NCBI GenBank assembly: GCA_934667275.1
Contig: CAKULK010000018.1
Span: 1-42,358, forward strand
Length of the DNA stretch: 42,358 nt
From: an uncultured Bacteroidales bacterium
GTDB taxonomy: Bacteria > Bacteroidota > Bacteroidia > Bacteroidales > Paludibacteraceae
Reading direction: 5' to 3'
Position numbers and translations under genes: made by a program. Positions 9,127-17,515 of the stretch are shown piece by piece. Below the pieces are notes generated by a model, which did no database searches, was not told the origin of the DNA, and saw nothing but the letters and a program-made list of their open reading frames with translations. Each line of letters opens with the position of its first letter. Position 1 is the first letter of the stretch.

Positions 9127-10110
9127 ATGAGCAAAGTAATCAAACATAAGAAAAAATTCCGCATCAATCCCGACACGTTGGCGTTGGAACAGATTGAACA
9201 TGGTCTGCAATACTGGCTGCGTCAGAGCGGGATATATATATTGGGCGGTATCGTGTTGGGAGTGGTGTTCCTGTATATCTTCCTGACTTTCTTCCCATCA
9301 CCACGCGAAAAGCAATTGCAACAAGAAAAAGATGCATTGGCATCGCAGTTGGAAATGCTGAACCGTCAAGTGGACCAAATGCAGTTAGTGATGACTGATT
9401 TGCAACAACGTGACGACAATCTGTATCGTGTATTGTTTGGTGCCGAACCTATTCCGCTGAGTATCCGGCAAGGGGCACAACGTAAGATTTCATACTATGA
9501 GCAAGTGGCACAAATGACTAATAACCAGTTGTCCGCCGACTTGTCGCTGAAGGTAGATGTACTTGAAAAAGAGATGTACGTACAAGCCAAATCCTACGAT
9601 GATGTATTGGAAATGGCCAAAACACAGGAAATACGCATGGAGAATATCCCTGCCATCCAGCCAGTGCTGAACAAAGACCTGAAACGCGTGGCATCAGGCT
9701 ACGGTGTGCGTATCGACCCCGTGTACCATGTACGGAAATTCCACGCCGGTATGGACTTCACCGCCCCAGTGGGTACGGAAGTGTATGCTACGGGCAATGC
9801 GAAAGTGGCGTTTGTGGGCTGGAAACAAGGCTATGGAAATACCGTGATTTTAGACCACGGTTTCGGATATACCACGCTGTATGGTCACTTGTTCAAACCA
9901 TTGGTTCGCGAAGGTCAGAAAGTGCATCGCTCGGACATCATTGCATTGGTCGGGAACACCGGCAAATCCACCGGTCCGCACCTGCACTACGAGGTACGCT
10001 ACAACGACAAGCCCATCGACCCTCGCAACTACTACTTCTATGACCTGTCGCCGGAAGAGTACGACCAAATGGTGCAAATGTCGAACAACTTCGGTCAGAT
10101 GTTGGATTAA
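9127..10110 (+). CDS. M23 family (LytM-type) metallopeptidase, membrane-anchored
   Basis: A predicted cell-wall endopeptidase or division/envelope factor of 327 residues. A basic cytoplasmic N-terminus (SKVIKHKKKFRIN) is followed by one membrane helix (about 37-56), a coiled coil (about 60-100) and a periplasmic C-terminal LytM domain. The zinc ligands are present: H and D of FHAGMDF, and the H-x-H of GPHLHYE. It is therefore likely to be catalytically active, unlike degenerate LytM activators. I chose ATG 9127 over a TTG 15 nt upstream because MSKVIKHKKK gives the normal basic N-terminus. It is the last gene of the rightward run; no terminator hairpin is seen after it, but an 11-bp repeat array lies 54 nt downstream. 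Confidence 0.92.
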   Translation: MSKVIKHKKKFRINPDTLALEQIEHGLQYWLRQSGIYILGGIVLGVVFLYIFLTFFPSPREKQLQQEKDALASQLEMLNRQVDQMQLVMTDLQQRDDNLYRVLFGAEPIPLSIRQGAQRKISYYEQVAQMTNNQLSADLSLKVDVLEKEMYVQAKSYDDVLEMAKTQEIRMENIPAIQPVLNKDLKRVASGYGVRIDPVYHVRKFHAGMDFTAPVGTEVYATGNAKVAFVGWKQGYGNTVILDHGFGYTTLYGHLFKPLVREGQKVHRSDIIALVGNTGKSTGPHLHYEVRYNDKPIDPRNYYFYDLSPEEYDQMVQMSNNFGQMLD

Positions 10111-10163
10111 CCCCACCCTATTTTCACGATAAAAGCCCTATACACCCGCATCATCCTCTGCAC

Positions 10164-10207
10164 GAAGTACCGATGAAGTTCCGATGAAGTACCGATGAAG
10201 TACCGAT
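10164..10207. repeat. 11-bp tandem repeat array (4 units)
   Basis: Four contiguous 11-bp units: GAAGTACCGAT, GAAGTTCCGAT, GAAGTACCGAT, GAAGTACCGAT. The array lies between two converging genes (peptidase ending at 10110, lipoprotein ending at 10256). The spacer has no other recognisable feature. Confidence 0.85.
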
Positions 10208-10255
10208 GGAGACAGCCGGCGAACACGGGGGGAACAAGCGGGGAGATAGAGGGAA

Positions 10256-11386
10256 CTATTTGTCCCAATAGATATAGTTTTGATTGCTCACCTGATTAGC
10301 CGCAGGCACCACGATGAAAGAAGGCGTTTCCTTGTCCCAATGCTGAAAGTCGCCATTAGTTGTATCCTGCACGAAATGTTGTACCTGCTCCGCCCATTGC
10401 AACCACAGGCGCATATCACTACATTGGAGAGAATCATCCAGTCTGACAAATCGGTCGTATTGCGTATTACGCCCTACGATATTGTTGTGCGCATCCATGA
10501 AATGGTCGCACGGCGCATTGGGATGGGCATTCTCCCAGTAAACATCCATAACGAGCCATGCCAATGCGGCCGAAGTGTAGGAACGCAACAAGACATTGAC
10601 ATAGATGTGCTTGAAAGCATCGCCCGGGCGACCGCTGTTGGTGGCTTCGCCATAATAATAGTGCGCCACATTCTCGGCGCGCATCTTACTCTGCAACACA
10701 CGATAGAACATCTGCGGTCCACGCCAAAGAAGAATGGAAAGCAGTAGATTTTCCTCTTCCACAAGGGAGATATCCAGCGTGGCAAACTGCTCTCTATCAA
10801 CCATTTGTGCTTGCGTGGCAATGCTATGCAACGTATCCCACATCGCCTGTTCACGCGGTGTGAACTCTAAAAACAGGGGTTCAGAAACCTCCATTGAGTC
10901 GGGACGAGAATAAGAAACATTCTCCCCTCCAGAAATGGGGTGGTTGGAGTTCCATTCGGGCAGTTCGGAACGAATAGCGTTCGCGATGGACGGCTGCTGC
11001 GACACAGACTTCCGCAGCAAGTCTTCACAAACCTGTTGCACCTTGTTTATATAGCCTTTGTAGGCCTGTTCGGGGTACAAATCAATGAGTCGCTGCTCAA
11101 TATACTCGCCCATAGAGAGCGAGTCGGCACGCACCACCGCAGCCTGCGGAGTGGCGAACTTTGCCGTCGTACTATCGAACATCGCCTCCCATTCCAAACC
11201 CAAAGTGTACAAGACATCCCCGCGAAAAGAAGGCAATGCCGTTGTATCCGGATGATATTGAGGGACTTCCGGCACAGGTGTCGGAGCAACCACCTTTTGC
11301 GAGGAACAGCCGACAAGCAAGCCTATAGACAAAAAGACGAACAACAATCCCCCCGACAGAGGATATTTGGAAAAAGATACAGTCAT
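10256..11386 (-). CDS. Lipoprotein of unknown function, resembles DUF6973-type domain
   Basis: 376 residues from ATG 11386, chosen because it gives a clean lipoprotein leader (SIGLLVGC, Cys27) and does not run into the upstream gene. The body is not recognised with certainty. One segment, GDAFKHIYVNVLLRS then HFMDAHNNIVGR, resembles the DUF6973-type pattern (DAxRHxxWNxLL ... DAHE) found in many secreted bacterial proteins. It starts 10 nt downstream of the FecCD permease stop, so both are probably transcribed together, but nothing shows that it takes part in transport. No terminator hairpin is visible after its stop codon. Confidence 0.75.
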   Translation of the reverse strand: MTVSFSKYPLSGGLLFVFLSIGLLVGCSSQKVVAPTPVPEVPQYHPDTTALPSFRGDVLYTLGLEWEAMFDSTTAKFATPQAAVVRADSLSMGEYIEQRLIDLYPEQAYKGYINKVQQVCEDLLRKSVSQQPSIANAIRSELPEWNSNHPISGGENVSYSRPDSMEVSEPLFLEFTPREQAMWDTLHSIATQAQMVDREQFATLDISLVEEENLLLSILLWRGPQMFYRVLQSKMRAENVAHYYYGEATNSGRPGDAFKHIYVNVLLRSYTSAALAWLVMDVYWENAHPNAPCDHFMDAHNNIVGRNTQYDRFVRLDDSLQCSDMRLWLQWAEQVQHFVQDTTNGDFQHWDKETPSFIVVPAANQVSNQNYIYWDK

Positions 11387-11396
11387 CGATTTTGAT

Positions 11397-12368
11397 TTAT
11401 TTTTTGAGAATAATCCAAATGATAATAGGCGCGCCAAAGAGTGCGCTCATCGTGGAAATCGGCAACGGATAGGTGCCCAAGTTGCAAAGGATATCGCAAA
11501 TCAGGAGCAAGTCGGCTCCAATCAGTGCGGATGCCGGCATAGTGAGCCGATGGTTGCTTGATTGCAAAATGCCGCGTGCAATATGCGGAACAGCCACTCC
11601 GACAAAGGCGATGGGACCGCAGAAAGCCGTGACACCACCCGCCAACAAGCCCGTAGCCAAGACTATCAGCAAACGAGTGCGGGGGATATTCACGCCCAAG
11701 CCACGGGCATAGTCCTCTCCCAACAGCAGACCGTTGAGGGGCTTTATCAAGAGCATGACCAACAGCATACCCACCAGCAACACAGATGCCAAGACAGGCA
11801 GTTCGCTCCACCCCACTCCGCCTAAACTGCCCAAAGTCCAGACAATGAACAACTTGAGGGCATCTGGGTTGGCAAAATTCTGCATCAAGTTGACCAATGC
11901 CCCTGCAATGCTGCCAATCATCATGCCGACAATCAACAGGCTGACGCTGCTATGCACACGCCGCGACACCGCCAACACCAGCAAAAGGACCAACGTACTA
12001 CCCACTATCGCCGCAGCCGCAACACCCAACTGGCTGACTCCCACAACGCCAAGCCACAACGTGGAGCACATTGTCAGAAACGCCACGCCAAGGCTGGCAC
12101 CACTGCTGACACCCAATATATAAGGTCCTGCCAAGGGGTTGCGAAAAAGCGTCTGCATGACCAGTCCTGCCACCGAAAGCGCCATACCTGCCAACAACGC
12201 CGTGAGCATCTTTGGCAAGCGGAGGTTAAGCAGAATCTGCTGCTCCATAGGCGAACAATCGCCCATAGAGAATGGCGAAATCCATATCGAACCGCTGCAG
12301 ACGTCCAACAATGCCAACACCAACAGCAGGAAAGTCAAGCCAATAAAGATGAGGGTATTCCGCTTCAT
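11397..12368 (-). CDS. FecCD/BtuC-type ABC transporter permease
   Basis: A 323-residue, roughly ten-helix inner-membrane permease for iron-siderophore, heme or cobalamin uptake. Hallmarks seen: LRLPKMLTALLAGMALSVAG near the N-terminus, QTLFRNPLAGPYILGVSSGA, the GxxxxxW region WTLGSLGGVGW, and GPIAFVGVAVPHIARG near the C-terminus. ATG 12368 (MKRNTLIF) is chosen over the longer frame because upstream residues are non-membrane and overlap the promoters. The -7 box ends only 8 nt before this ATG, so the mRNA leader would be almost absent. A matching binding protein is encoded at 13315-14382, but panB lies between them on the other strand and no ATPase gene is in the window. Confidence 0.93.
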   Translation of the reverse strand: MKRNTLIFIGLTFLLLVLALLDVCSGSIWISPFSMGDCSPMEQQILLNLRLPKMLTALLAGMALSVAGLVMQTLFRNPLAGPYILGVSSGASLGVAFLTMCSTLWLGVVGVSQLGVAAAAIVGSTLVLLLVLAVSRRVHSSVSLLIVGMMIGSIAGALVNLMQNFANPDALKLFIVWTLGSLGGVGWSELPVLASVLLVGMLLVMLLIKPLNGLLLGEDYARGLGVNIPRTRLLIVLATGLLAGGVTAFCGPIAFVGVAVPHIARGILQSSNHRLTMPASALIGADLLLICDILCNLGTYPLPISTMSALFGAPIIIWIILKK

Positions 12369-12376
12369 ACGACCTG

Positions 12377-12407
12377 CAAAAGTACGCTTTTTTTTGCAAA
12401 TCTCCAA
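12377..12407 (-). promoter_or_regulatory. Promoter of the FecCD permease gene
   Basis: Minus-strand TTG (12407-12405), 20 nt, TACTTTTG (12384-12377). It is interleaved with the rightward panB promoter: the -33 box of each lies inside the spacer of the other. Confidence 0.65.
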
Positions 12408-12424
12408 AAAAAGCAGTAATTTTG
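12394..12424 (+). promoter_or_regulatory. Promoter of panB
   Basis: TTG (12394-12396), 20 nt, TAATTTTG (12417-12424), 23 nt before the panB ATG. It overlaps the leftward permease promoter. Confidence 0.7.
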
Positions 12425-12447
12425 CCGCCCTTAAAAAAGAACGAACA

Positions 12448-13263
12448 ATGTCAGTGCATGTACAAAACAGCCGCATGACGACCACACGTCTGCGTCAGAT
12501 GAAACAGCAAGGCGAGAAAATCGCCATGTTGACGAGTTATGATTTCACTTTCACCCACCTGTTGGATGAAGCGGGTATCGACATGATTTTGGTGGGTGAC
12601 AGTGCCAGCAACGTGGTTTGCGGTAACCAATATACGTTGCCCATCACGCTGGACGAGATGATATTCCTCACCCGCGGCGTTGTGCGCGGTGCAGCCCATT
12701 GTTTAGTGGTGTCGGATATGCCTTTTGGCAGTTACCAAATCAGCGAGGAAGATGCAGTGCGCAATGCGGTGCGCGTTATGAAAGAAAGCGGTGCCGATGC
12801 CCTCAAATTGGAAGGCGGAGCCGCCGTGTTGCCCGTGGTACGCCATTTGATTGCTGCAGGCATCCCCGTGATGGGGCACCTCGGATTGACACCGCAATCA
12901 GTGAACCAATTTGGCGGATACGGTCTGCGCGCCAAAGAGGAAGCAGAGGCCGAACAACTGCTGCGTGATGCGCAGGCTTTGGACGAAGCAGGGTGCTTTG
13001 CCATCGTACTGGAGAAGATTCCCGCCGACCTGGCAGAGCGCGTAACCGCCGCTGTCAGTTGCCCGACCATCGGCATAGGAGCCGGTCCGAAGACCGACGG
13101 ACAGGTATTGGTACTGCATGACATGTTGGGGTTGAACGAGGGCTTCAAGCCTAAATTCCTCCGCCATTTTGCGGAATTAGGGACAGCCGTGAAAGGTGCA
13201 GTGGAAGACTATATTGAAGCCGTGCGCGAGAGTACATTCCCGACGAAAGAAGAGAGTTATTAA
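12448..13263 (+). CDS. panB: 3-methyl-2-oxobutanoate hydroxymethyltransferase (ketopantoate hydroxymethyltransferase)
   Basis: First step of pantothenate and coenzyme A synthesis: transfers a hydroxymethyl group from methylenetetrahydrofolate to 2-oxoisovalerate. 271 residues, the family's usual size. Seen: MLTSYDFTFTHLLDEAGID, the metal-binding VGDSASNVVCG, DMPFGSY, KLEGG, GHLGLTPQS, EKIPADLA and the TIGIGAGPKTDGQVLV loop. Start ATG 12448 fits the family N-terminus (TTTRLRQMKQQGEKIAMLT) and lies 23 nt after a good -7 box; a longer frame exists but would include promoter sequence. It stands alone between the two leftward ABC-importer genes. panC and panD are not in the window. Confidence 0.97.
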   Translation: MSVHVQNSRMTTTRLRQMKQQGEKIAMLTSYDFTFTHLLDEAGIDMILVGDSASNVVCGNQYTLPITLDEMIFLTRGVVRGAAHCLVVSDMPFGSYQISEEDAVRNAVRVMKESGADALKLEGGAAVLPVVRHLIAAGIPVMGHLGLTPQSVNQFGGYGLRAKEEAEAEQLLRDAQALDEAGCFAIVLEKIPADLAERVTAAVSCPTIGIGAGPKTDGQVLVLHDMLGLNEGFKPKFLRHFAELGTAVKGAVEDYIEAVRESTFPTKEESY

Positions 13264-13278
13264 ATCTCTGATTTATAG

Positions 13279-13316
13279 AAAAATACGAGGAGGTTCTTGA
13301 CCTCCTCGTATTTTTT
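13279..13316. terminator. Bidirectional terminator between panB and the binding protein gene
   Basis: A 13-bp perfect stem, AATACGAGGAGGT (13282-13294) with ACCTCCTCGTATT (13300-13312), has A runs on the left and a six-T run on the right. It can end transcripts from both sides, and its T run overlaps the stop codon of the binding-protein gene (13315). Confidence 0.92.
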
Positions 13317-14382
13317 ATTGTAGCCGTTGAGAAAAATACAGGTCTGCGGTATCCCCGCGCAAAATCTGCTGCATATCATGCAATAGCAATTCGGGATGCA
13401 CGACACCTGTCTCCCAAAAGTCATTTGCCCCCGAGGGTAATGTGCGGCGATAGAAATTATAGACATTGCCCGTTTGATAGGCGTTGAACCACGTATGCTT
13501 CTCGTCCAACGAAGCCAGTTCCGCCAAAGAGCGGGCACTGCACCCCACCCACACATCGGCATCGGAAAAAGCCTGCAACGCCTGCTCCATGGTTAAAGGC
13601 AGTGATGCGGTGGAAGGATTGTCCATATACCGATACTGCGCCCCAGCATCGCGGAAGAGGCATCCCATATAAGTGTTGCCCGTAGGAACATACCATGTGC
13701 CACGGAAGGATTGCCCCGACATAATCCATACCTTGCCCTGTTCCACCCCTTCGGAAAGGGCATTATATTGAGCAACCACTTGTGCATAGATGCTGTCGGC
13801 ACGGGCCTGACAACCAAAACACGCGCCGAAGAAACGTATCCATTCGGCACGGGCAAGCGGCGAGGTTTCAGTCCATTCATTGCAATACAAAACGGGAATG
13901 CCCAAAGAGGCTATTTGTGCCGTGACGGCATCCCCTTCGGCATAGGTAGATACAACGATGGCATCGGGCTGTGCCAATAATATCGCCTCTAAGTTAGGGC
14001 GCATATCATCGCCCAAATCGGCAACAGCGGCACGTTGCTCCGAAGTGAGATTATAGGCACGGTCAGGGCAACAAGTACCTACCAAACGATTCATCAATCC
14101 AAGTTCGCACAAAAATCCGATATGCGTCGCAGAGGTGCAGGCTATACGTTGATAGGGAGTGGTAATGGCATAGCGTGCCATTGTGATGCCCTCGCGCCAT
14201 GGCGACATGACCGTGACCAACGTGGTATCGCCACACTGCTCAATAGTGAACCCCGTACTATGCTCCAAATCTGACGAGGAAGATTTCTTGGAGGTGCAAG
14301 ACACTCCAAACGCCATAAAAGATACGACCGCAAAGACTGCTATATGCCTTTGCAAAGAAGAAAATGGAAGAGACTTTTTCAT
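13315..14382 (-). CDS. Iron/cobalamin-type ABC transporter substrate-binding lipoprotein
   Basis: 355 residues. A lipoprotein leader is seen (SFMAFGVSC, Cys about 29), then a FhuD/BtuF/HmuT-like periplasmic-binding fold: YQRIACTSATHIGFLCELG, the PNLEAILLAQPDAIVVSTY block, and a second lobe with VWIMSGQSFRGTWYVPTG. It should deliver an iron chelate, heme or corrinoid to a FecCD permease, most likely that at 11397-12368. No cobalamin riboswitch is visible in the about 30-nt leader, and no TonB receptor adjoins it, so the substrate cannot be decided. It has its own promoter and ends in a terminator, so it is transcribed separately from the permease. Confidence 0.88.
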   Translation of the reverse strand: MKKSLPFSSLQRHIAVFAVVSFMAFGVSCTSKKSSSSDLEHSTGFTIEQCGDTTLVTVMSPWREGITMARYAITTPYQRIACTSATHIGFLCELGLMNRLVGTCCPDRAYNLTSEQRAAVADLGDDMRPNLEAILLAQPDAIVVSTYAEGDAVTAQIASLGIPVLYCNEWTETSPLARAEWIRFFGACFGCQARADSIYAQVVAQYNALSEGVEQGKVWIMSGQSFRGTWYVPTGNTYMGCLFRDAGAQYRYMDNPSTASLPLTMEQALQAFSDADVWVGCSARSLAELASLDEKHTWFNAYQTGNVYNFYRRTLPSGANDFWETGVVHPELLLHDMQQILRGDTADLYFSQRLQ

Positions 14383-14411
14383 TTAATCGGACTATTTTTA
14401 GGGAACAACTG

Positions 14412-14443
14412 CAAAGATACTACAAAAGTCCCGCTCTTGCAAA
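14412..14443 (-). promoter_or_regulatory. Promoter of the ABC binding-protein gene
   Basis: Minus-strand TTTG (14443-14440), 20 nt, TATCTTTG (14419-14412), 29 nt before the ATG at 14382. Confidence 0.75.
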
Positions 14444-14471
14444 TTTATTTTGAACATAGCATCAAAATCAC

Positions 14472-14510
14472 AAAAAAGGCTGCTTGATAACAATATCAAG
14501 CAGCCTTTTT
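14472..14510 (-). terminator. Terminator of the nqr operon
   Basis: A 12-bp perfect stem, GGCTGCTTGATA (14478-14489) / TATCAAGCAGCC (14494-14505), with a 4-nt loop, followed in the leftward direction by six U (complement of A14472-14477). It starts about 20 nt after the nqrF stop codon. Confidence 0.92.
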
Positions 14511-14530
14511 ATTACTTGTTCAAGGATTCC

Positions 14531-15811
14531 TTATCCGCCGAAGTTATCGAAACGGATATCCTCGTCGCTTACGCCGAGCGAGTGGAGCAGGTCAAGCACA
14601 GTCTTTGCCATCATCGGAGGACCGCAGAGGTAGTACTCGATGTCCTCGGGGGCGTCATGCTGCTTGAGATAGGTATCGCCCATCACAGGAGCAATGAAGC
14701 CCGGAGTATATTTTACGCCGAGAGCATCTGCCTTCGGATCCGGACGGTCGAGTGCCAAGTGGAAATGGAAGTTCGGATACTCTTTCTCCAACTCGAGGAA
14801 GTCGTCCAGGAAGAACACCTCGTCGATAGCGCGTGCACCGTAGAAATAGTGCATCTCGCGGTCGCGTGTATTCAGGGTCTTGAGCATGTGCATAATCTGC
14901 GCGCGGAGCGGAGCCATACCGGCACCACCGCCGACCCAGATCATCTCTTTCTTGCTGTCGAAGACAGGGTGGAAATCACCGTAAGGACCCGACATTGTCA
15001 CCTTGTCACCCGGCTTGAGCGAGAATATGTAGGTCGAAGCGATACCGCAAGGCACGTCTTGGAACTCCGGTCCGTTGGGGCACTGGTCTTTCGGTTTGAA
15101 AGGCGGCGTTGCGATACGGACAGTCAGCGTGATGATGTCGCCCTCGTCGGGGTAGTTCGCCATCGAGTATGCACGGATAGTAGGTTCGGTGTTCTTCTGG
15201 TGCAGTTTGAACAGACCGAATTTCTCCCATGCGGGTACATAGAGGTCGCCAATCAATGAGCGGTCGAAATCGTTGTAGTTGATGTCGTAAGCAGGGATCT
15301 TGATCTGCGCATACGAACCGGGGAGGAAGTCCATGTGTTCGCCTTTGGGCAAAGCCACCTTGAACTCCTTGATGAACGTAGCCACGTTCTTGTTGGAGAT
15401 GACGGTGCACTCCCATTCCTTGACGCCGAGAACGGACTCGTCAATCTTGAAAGACATGTCCTCTTTTACTTTCACCTGGCAACCGAGACGCCAATGGTCT
15501 TTCTGTTGTTTGCGGGTGAAATGCACGGTCTCGGTAGGCAGAATCTCTCCGCCGCCTTCGAGCACCTGGCATTTGCACTGACCGCACGAACCCTTGCCAC
15601 CGCAAGCGGAAGGCAGGTGAACGCCTGCTTCGCCCAGTGTGGAGAGCAACGTGCCGCCTGCGGGCACATGGTACTCCTTGTCGCCGTTGATTGTAATCTT
15701 GACATCACCCGAAGCCACCAAGTACTTCTTAGCCACTAACAGGATGATGACCAACAGCAGTATGACCGCCAAGAAGACGCCTACTGCATAAAGAATTGCT
15801 GTTATATTCAT
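14531..15811 (-). CDS. nqrF: Na+-translocating NADH:quinone reductase subunit F
   Basis: The NADH-oxidising entry subunit of Na+-NQR: electrons pass from NADH to FAD and then a [2Fe-2S] cluster. 426 residues: one N-terminal membrane helix (about 5-27), a ferredoxin domain with cluster cysteines C70, C76, C79 and C111 (SACGGKGSCGQC and RLGCQ), the flavin motif RAYSMANYP, the NAD-binding GGGAGMAPLRAQ, and the C-terminal DDIRFDNFGG. Its ATG overlaps the stop of the preceding small lipoprotein gene by four bases (ATGA), so its translation may be coupled to that inserted gene. It is the last gene of the operon and is followed by a strong terminator. Confidence 0.97.
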   Translation of the reverse strand: MNITAILYAVGVFLAVILLLVIILLVAKKYLVASGDVKITINGDKEYHVPAGGTLLSTLGEAGVHLPSACGGKGSCGQCKCQVLEGGGEILPTETVHFTRKQQKDHWRLGCQVKVKEDMSFKIDESVLGVKEWECTVISNKNVATFIKEFKVALPKGEHMDFLPGSYAQIKIPAYDINYNDFDRSLIGDLYVPAWEKFGLFKLHQKNTEPTIRAYSMANYPDEGDIITLTVRIATPPFKPKDQCPNGPEFQDVPCGIASTYIFSLKPGDKVTMSGPYGDFHPVFDSKKEMIWVGGGAGMAPLRAQIMHMLKTLNTRDREMHYFYGARAIDEVFFLDDFLELEKEYPNFHFHLALDRPDPKADALGVKYTPGFIAPVMGDTYLKQHDAPEDIEYYLCGPPMMAKTVLDLLHSLGVSDEDIRFDNFGG

Positions 15812-16215
15812 TGTTTGTAAAATTTATATATCCATCTATGACCACCATAGACATTGTGGTAAAAGGTGGTATCATACTGAATCCACATACTATCTATTAT
15901 CGGGTTCATATATAACAAAGTATCTCCATTCATACTCGCAAAAAGCATATCCACAAAATTGTAATGGGGTAGTCCGGAATTATACAACGTGTCGTTTTCT
16001 TCTTGTCGATATAGAATCCCTTGTTCTCCACTCGCTAACTTAATTACATTAGCGTTACTAACACTTTTGGAAACACAATGATATTGGCACACAATGGAAT
16101 CATCCGTCATATTCTGTACGTGAAACTCATTTAGAGGATCAAATGGATCAGGTCCATTAATACAACTGCAGAAAAATGTCATAAGCAGACATAGAGTATG
16201 TCGGAAATACTTCAT
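15808..16215 (-). CDS. Small lipoprotein inserted between nqrE and nqrF
   Basis: 135 residues with a lipoprotein leader (LLMTFFCSC, lipid Cys near 17-18). The function is not recognised. The protein is similar by eye to the 158-residue lipoprotein at 21355-21831, also inside this operon. Both have an N-(M/A)-(T/S)-D segment early and share a block LPxxNF, about eight residues, then DTLhhxxPIxxxxW (LPHYNF..GDTLLYMNPI here). They look like paralogues. The gene ends ATGA with nqrF and starts 5 nt after the astacin-like gene, so it is co-transcribed. It is visibly more AT-rich than the nqr genes around it. Confidence 0.85.
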   Translation of the reverse strand: MKYFRHTLCLLMTFFCSCINGPDPFDPLNEFHVQNMTDDSIVCQYHCVSKSVSNANVIKLASGEQGILYRQEENDTLYNSGLPHYNFVDMLFASMNGDTLLYMNPIIDSMWIQYDTTFYHNVYGGHRWIYKFYKQ

Positions 16216-16220
16216 CTTAC

Positions 16221-17498
16221 CTAATAGTATATATTACGTATGTACATTTTATCACCATCGCTTAAATGATCTCTTTGAGCCTCAAAAGTGCTACCATCTT
16301 TCTTCGTCATAGTAGGCAAACCATTATTGGAATAGGCATAACTATCATACAACATTATGGATTCAAAATCAAATGGTCCGTAGGCAGTTGTTGATGAGTC
16401 CAAGAATTTATGAAATTGGATTTTGGATGAACAATTCATATTTTTGAAATTGACATTGATGTAGCAATCTCTATCGGGACGGCATTGCTCATGTTCTAAT
16501 GTAAGTGTGTGTCCAAGTTCATGTAAACACGTACCTTTATATGGACAATCTGTATTGATGTGAATATATGCCCAAGGTACAGCACCTAAAGAAGAAACAC
16601 CGCATGACTCTCCGCATACATTATCAGAAATGCACACATGATAGTTACAACCTATTCCCCATGAAAAGCGGTTCCAACCATTATCTTTTATTTCAACAAA
16701 ATGAATAGCATAATTAGATGCTTCTTCCCATTCATTCATCGCTTCTCGCATATTATCCATATTAGGGCACCTGTTTTTGTAATTGCGGTAACGAATGTCT
16801 GTCAACCACTTTGAAAGCAAATCATATCTAATTAAACGTCGTTGAACTGATGTCTTTGCAGGTTGTTCCACATAATGTTCGCATCCGCATTCAGAATCTT
16901 CTGTATAGTCTTCACTGCTATATTGTTCATGCTCTAATGAAAGATTATTCTCATAACAATACAGGATAGTAAATTTGCTATATCCATTTCCTCCGTCCAA
17001 TGGCAGAATGATGTCTTCATCATCTACCACAGAAGATGACTCTGTTAAATACTCTTGGATAACAGGAAAAGTGTTGAGTTCTTTTGAGAGGTTATCATAT
17101 AATTCTGCAAAGAAAATATCTTCTTCGGTAGATTCTAATTCTACATCCTCTCTGTCAAGGAAAGCAGAATGGGCTACTGAAGAAAGTAATTCCTTTTTGT
17201 TGTAGATGTCCATATCAACAATACCGAATGACCACTCACCCAGATAATCCAATGCTAAATCCAAATACTTGTTCATCATATATGTATATGGATTTTGTTC
17301 CTTTAGATATTCTGGATAATTGTACTCATAGTAGTCTGCAGCACTTCCACTATTGTTATTGGAGGCACTTTGTGCATCTGTATTCAAGATACGTGTTTCC
17401 TCTATAGACATCCCTTCTTCAGGAATGTCTATAGAGTTCTGACATGCTACAAAAAGAACAACAGACAATAGAACGTAAACGAAACGTGTCTTGTTCAT
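16221..17498 (-). CDS. Astacin-like lipoprotein metalloprotease inserted between nqrE and nqrF
   Basis: 425 residues with a lipoprotein leader (LFVAC, Cys19). The C-terminal third is an astacin/M12A-like zinc protease: HELGH at 326-330 continuing to H336 gives HELGHTLTLEHEQCRPDRD, close to the astacin HExxHxxGxxHExxRxDRD. The Met-turn SIMLY is at 380-384 (astacin SxMHY), and the end LSDGDKMYIRNIYY matches the family's last helix. Two departures are seen: the conserved glycine after the second zinc His is Thr, and the Met-turn His is Leu. All three zinc histidines, the catalytic Glu and the Met-turn Tyr remain. Residues 25-230 are an acidic, unrecognised pro- or accessory region. An AGGAGG Shine-Dalgarno lies just upstream, overlapping the spacer after nqrE (17 nt). 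Composition is AT-rich. Probably on the periplasmic or outer membrane. Confidence 0.85.
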   Translation of the reverse strand: MNKTRFVYVLLSVVLFVACQNSIDIPEEGMSIEETRILNTDAQSASNNNSGSAADYYEYNYPEYLKEQNPYTYMMNKYLDLALDYLGEWSFGIVDMDIYNKKELLSSVAHSAFLDREDVELESTEEDIFFAELYDNLSKELNTFPVIQEYLTESSSVVDDEDIILPLDGGNGYSKFTILYCYENNLSLEHEQYSSEDYTEDSECGCEHYVEQPAKTSVQRRLIRYDLLSKWLTDIRYRNYKNRCPNMDNMREAMNEWEEASNYAIHFVEIKDNGWNRFSWGIGCNYHVCISDNVCGESCGVSSLGAVPWAYIHINTDCPYKGTCLHELGHTLTLEHEQCRPDRDCYINVNFKNMNCSSKIQFHKFLDSSTTAYGPFDFESIMLYDSYAYSNNGLPTMTKKDGSTFEAQRDHLSDGDKMYIRNIYY

Positions 17499-17515
17499 AT
17501 TGTTGTTTCCTCCTA

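Noticed and set aside
14383..14470. Cobalamin riboswitch upstream of the ABC binding protein
   Set aside because: The leader is only about 30 nt after the -7 box, far too short, and no conserved B12-box-like sequence is seen.
14450..15259. 269-codon plus-strand frame opposite nqrF
   Set aside because: Antisense to a certain gene; composition (His, Val, Glu, Arg) is that of a reverse shadow of nqrF, and it starts inside the nqr terminator region.
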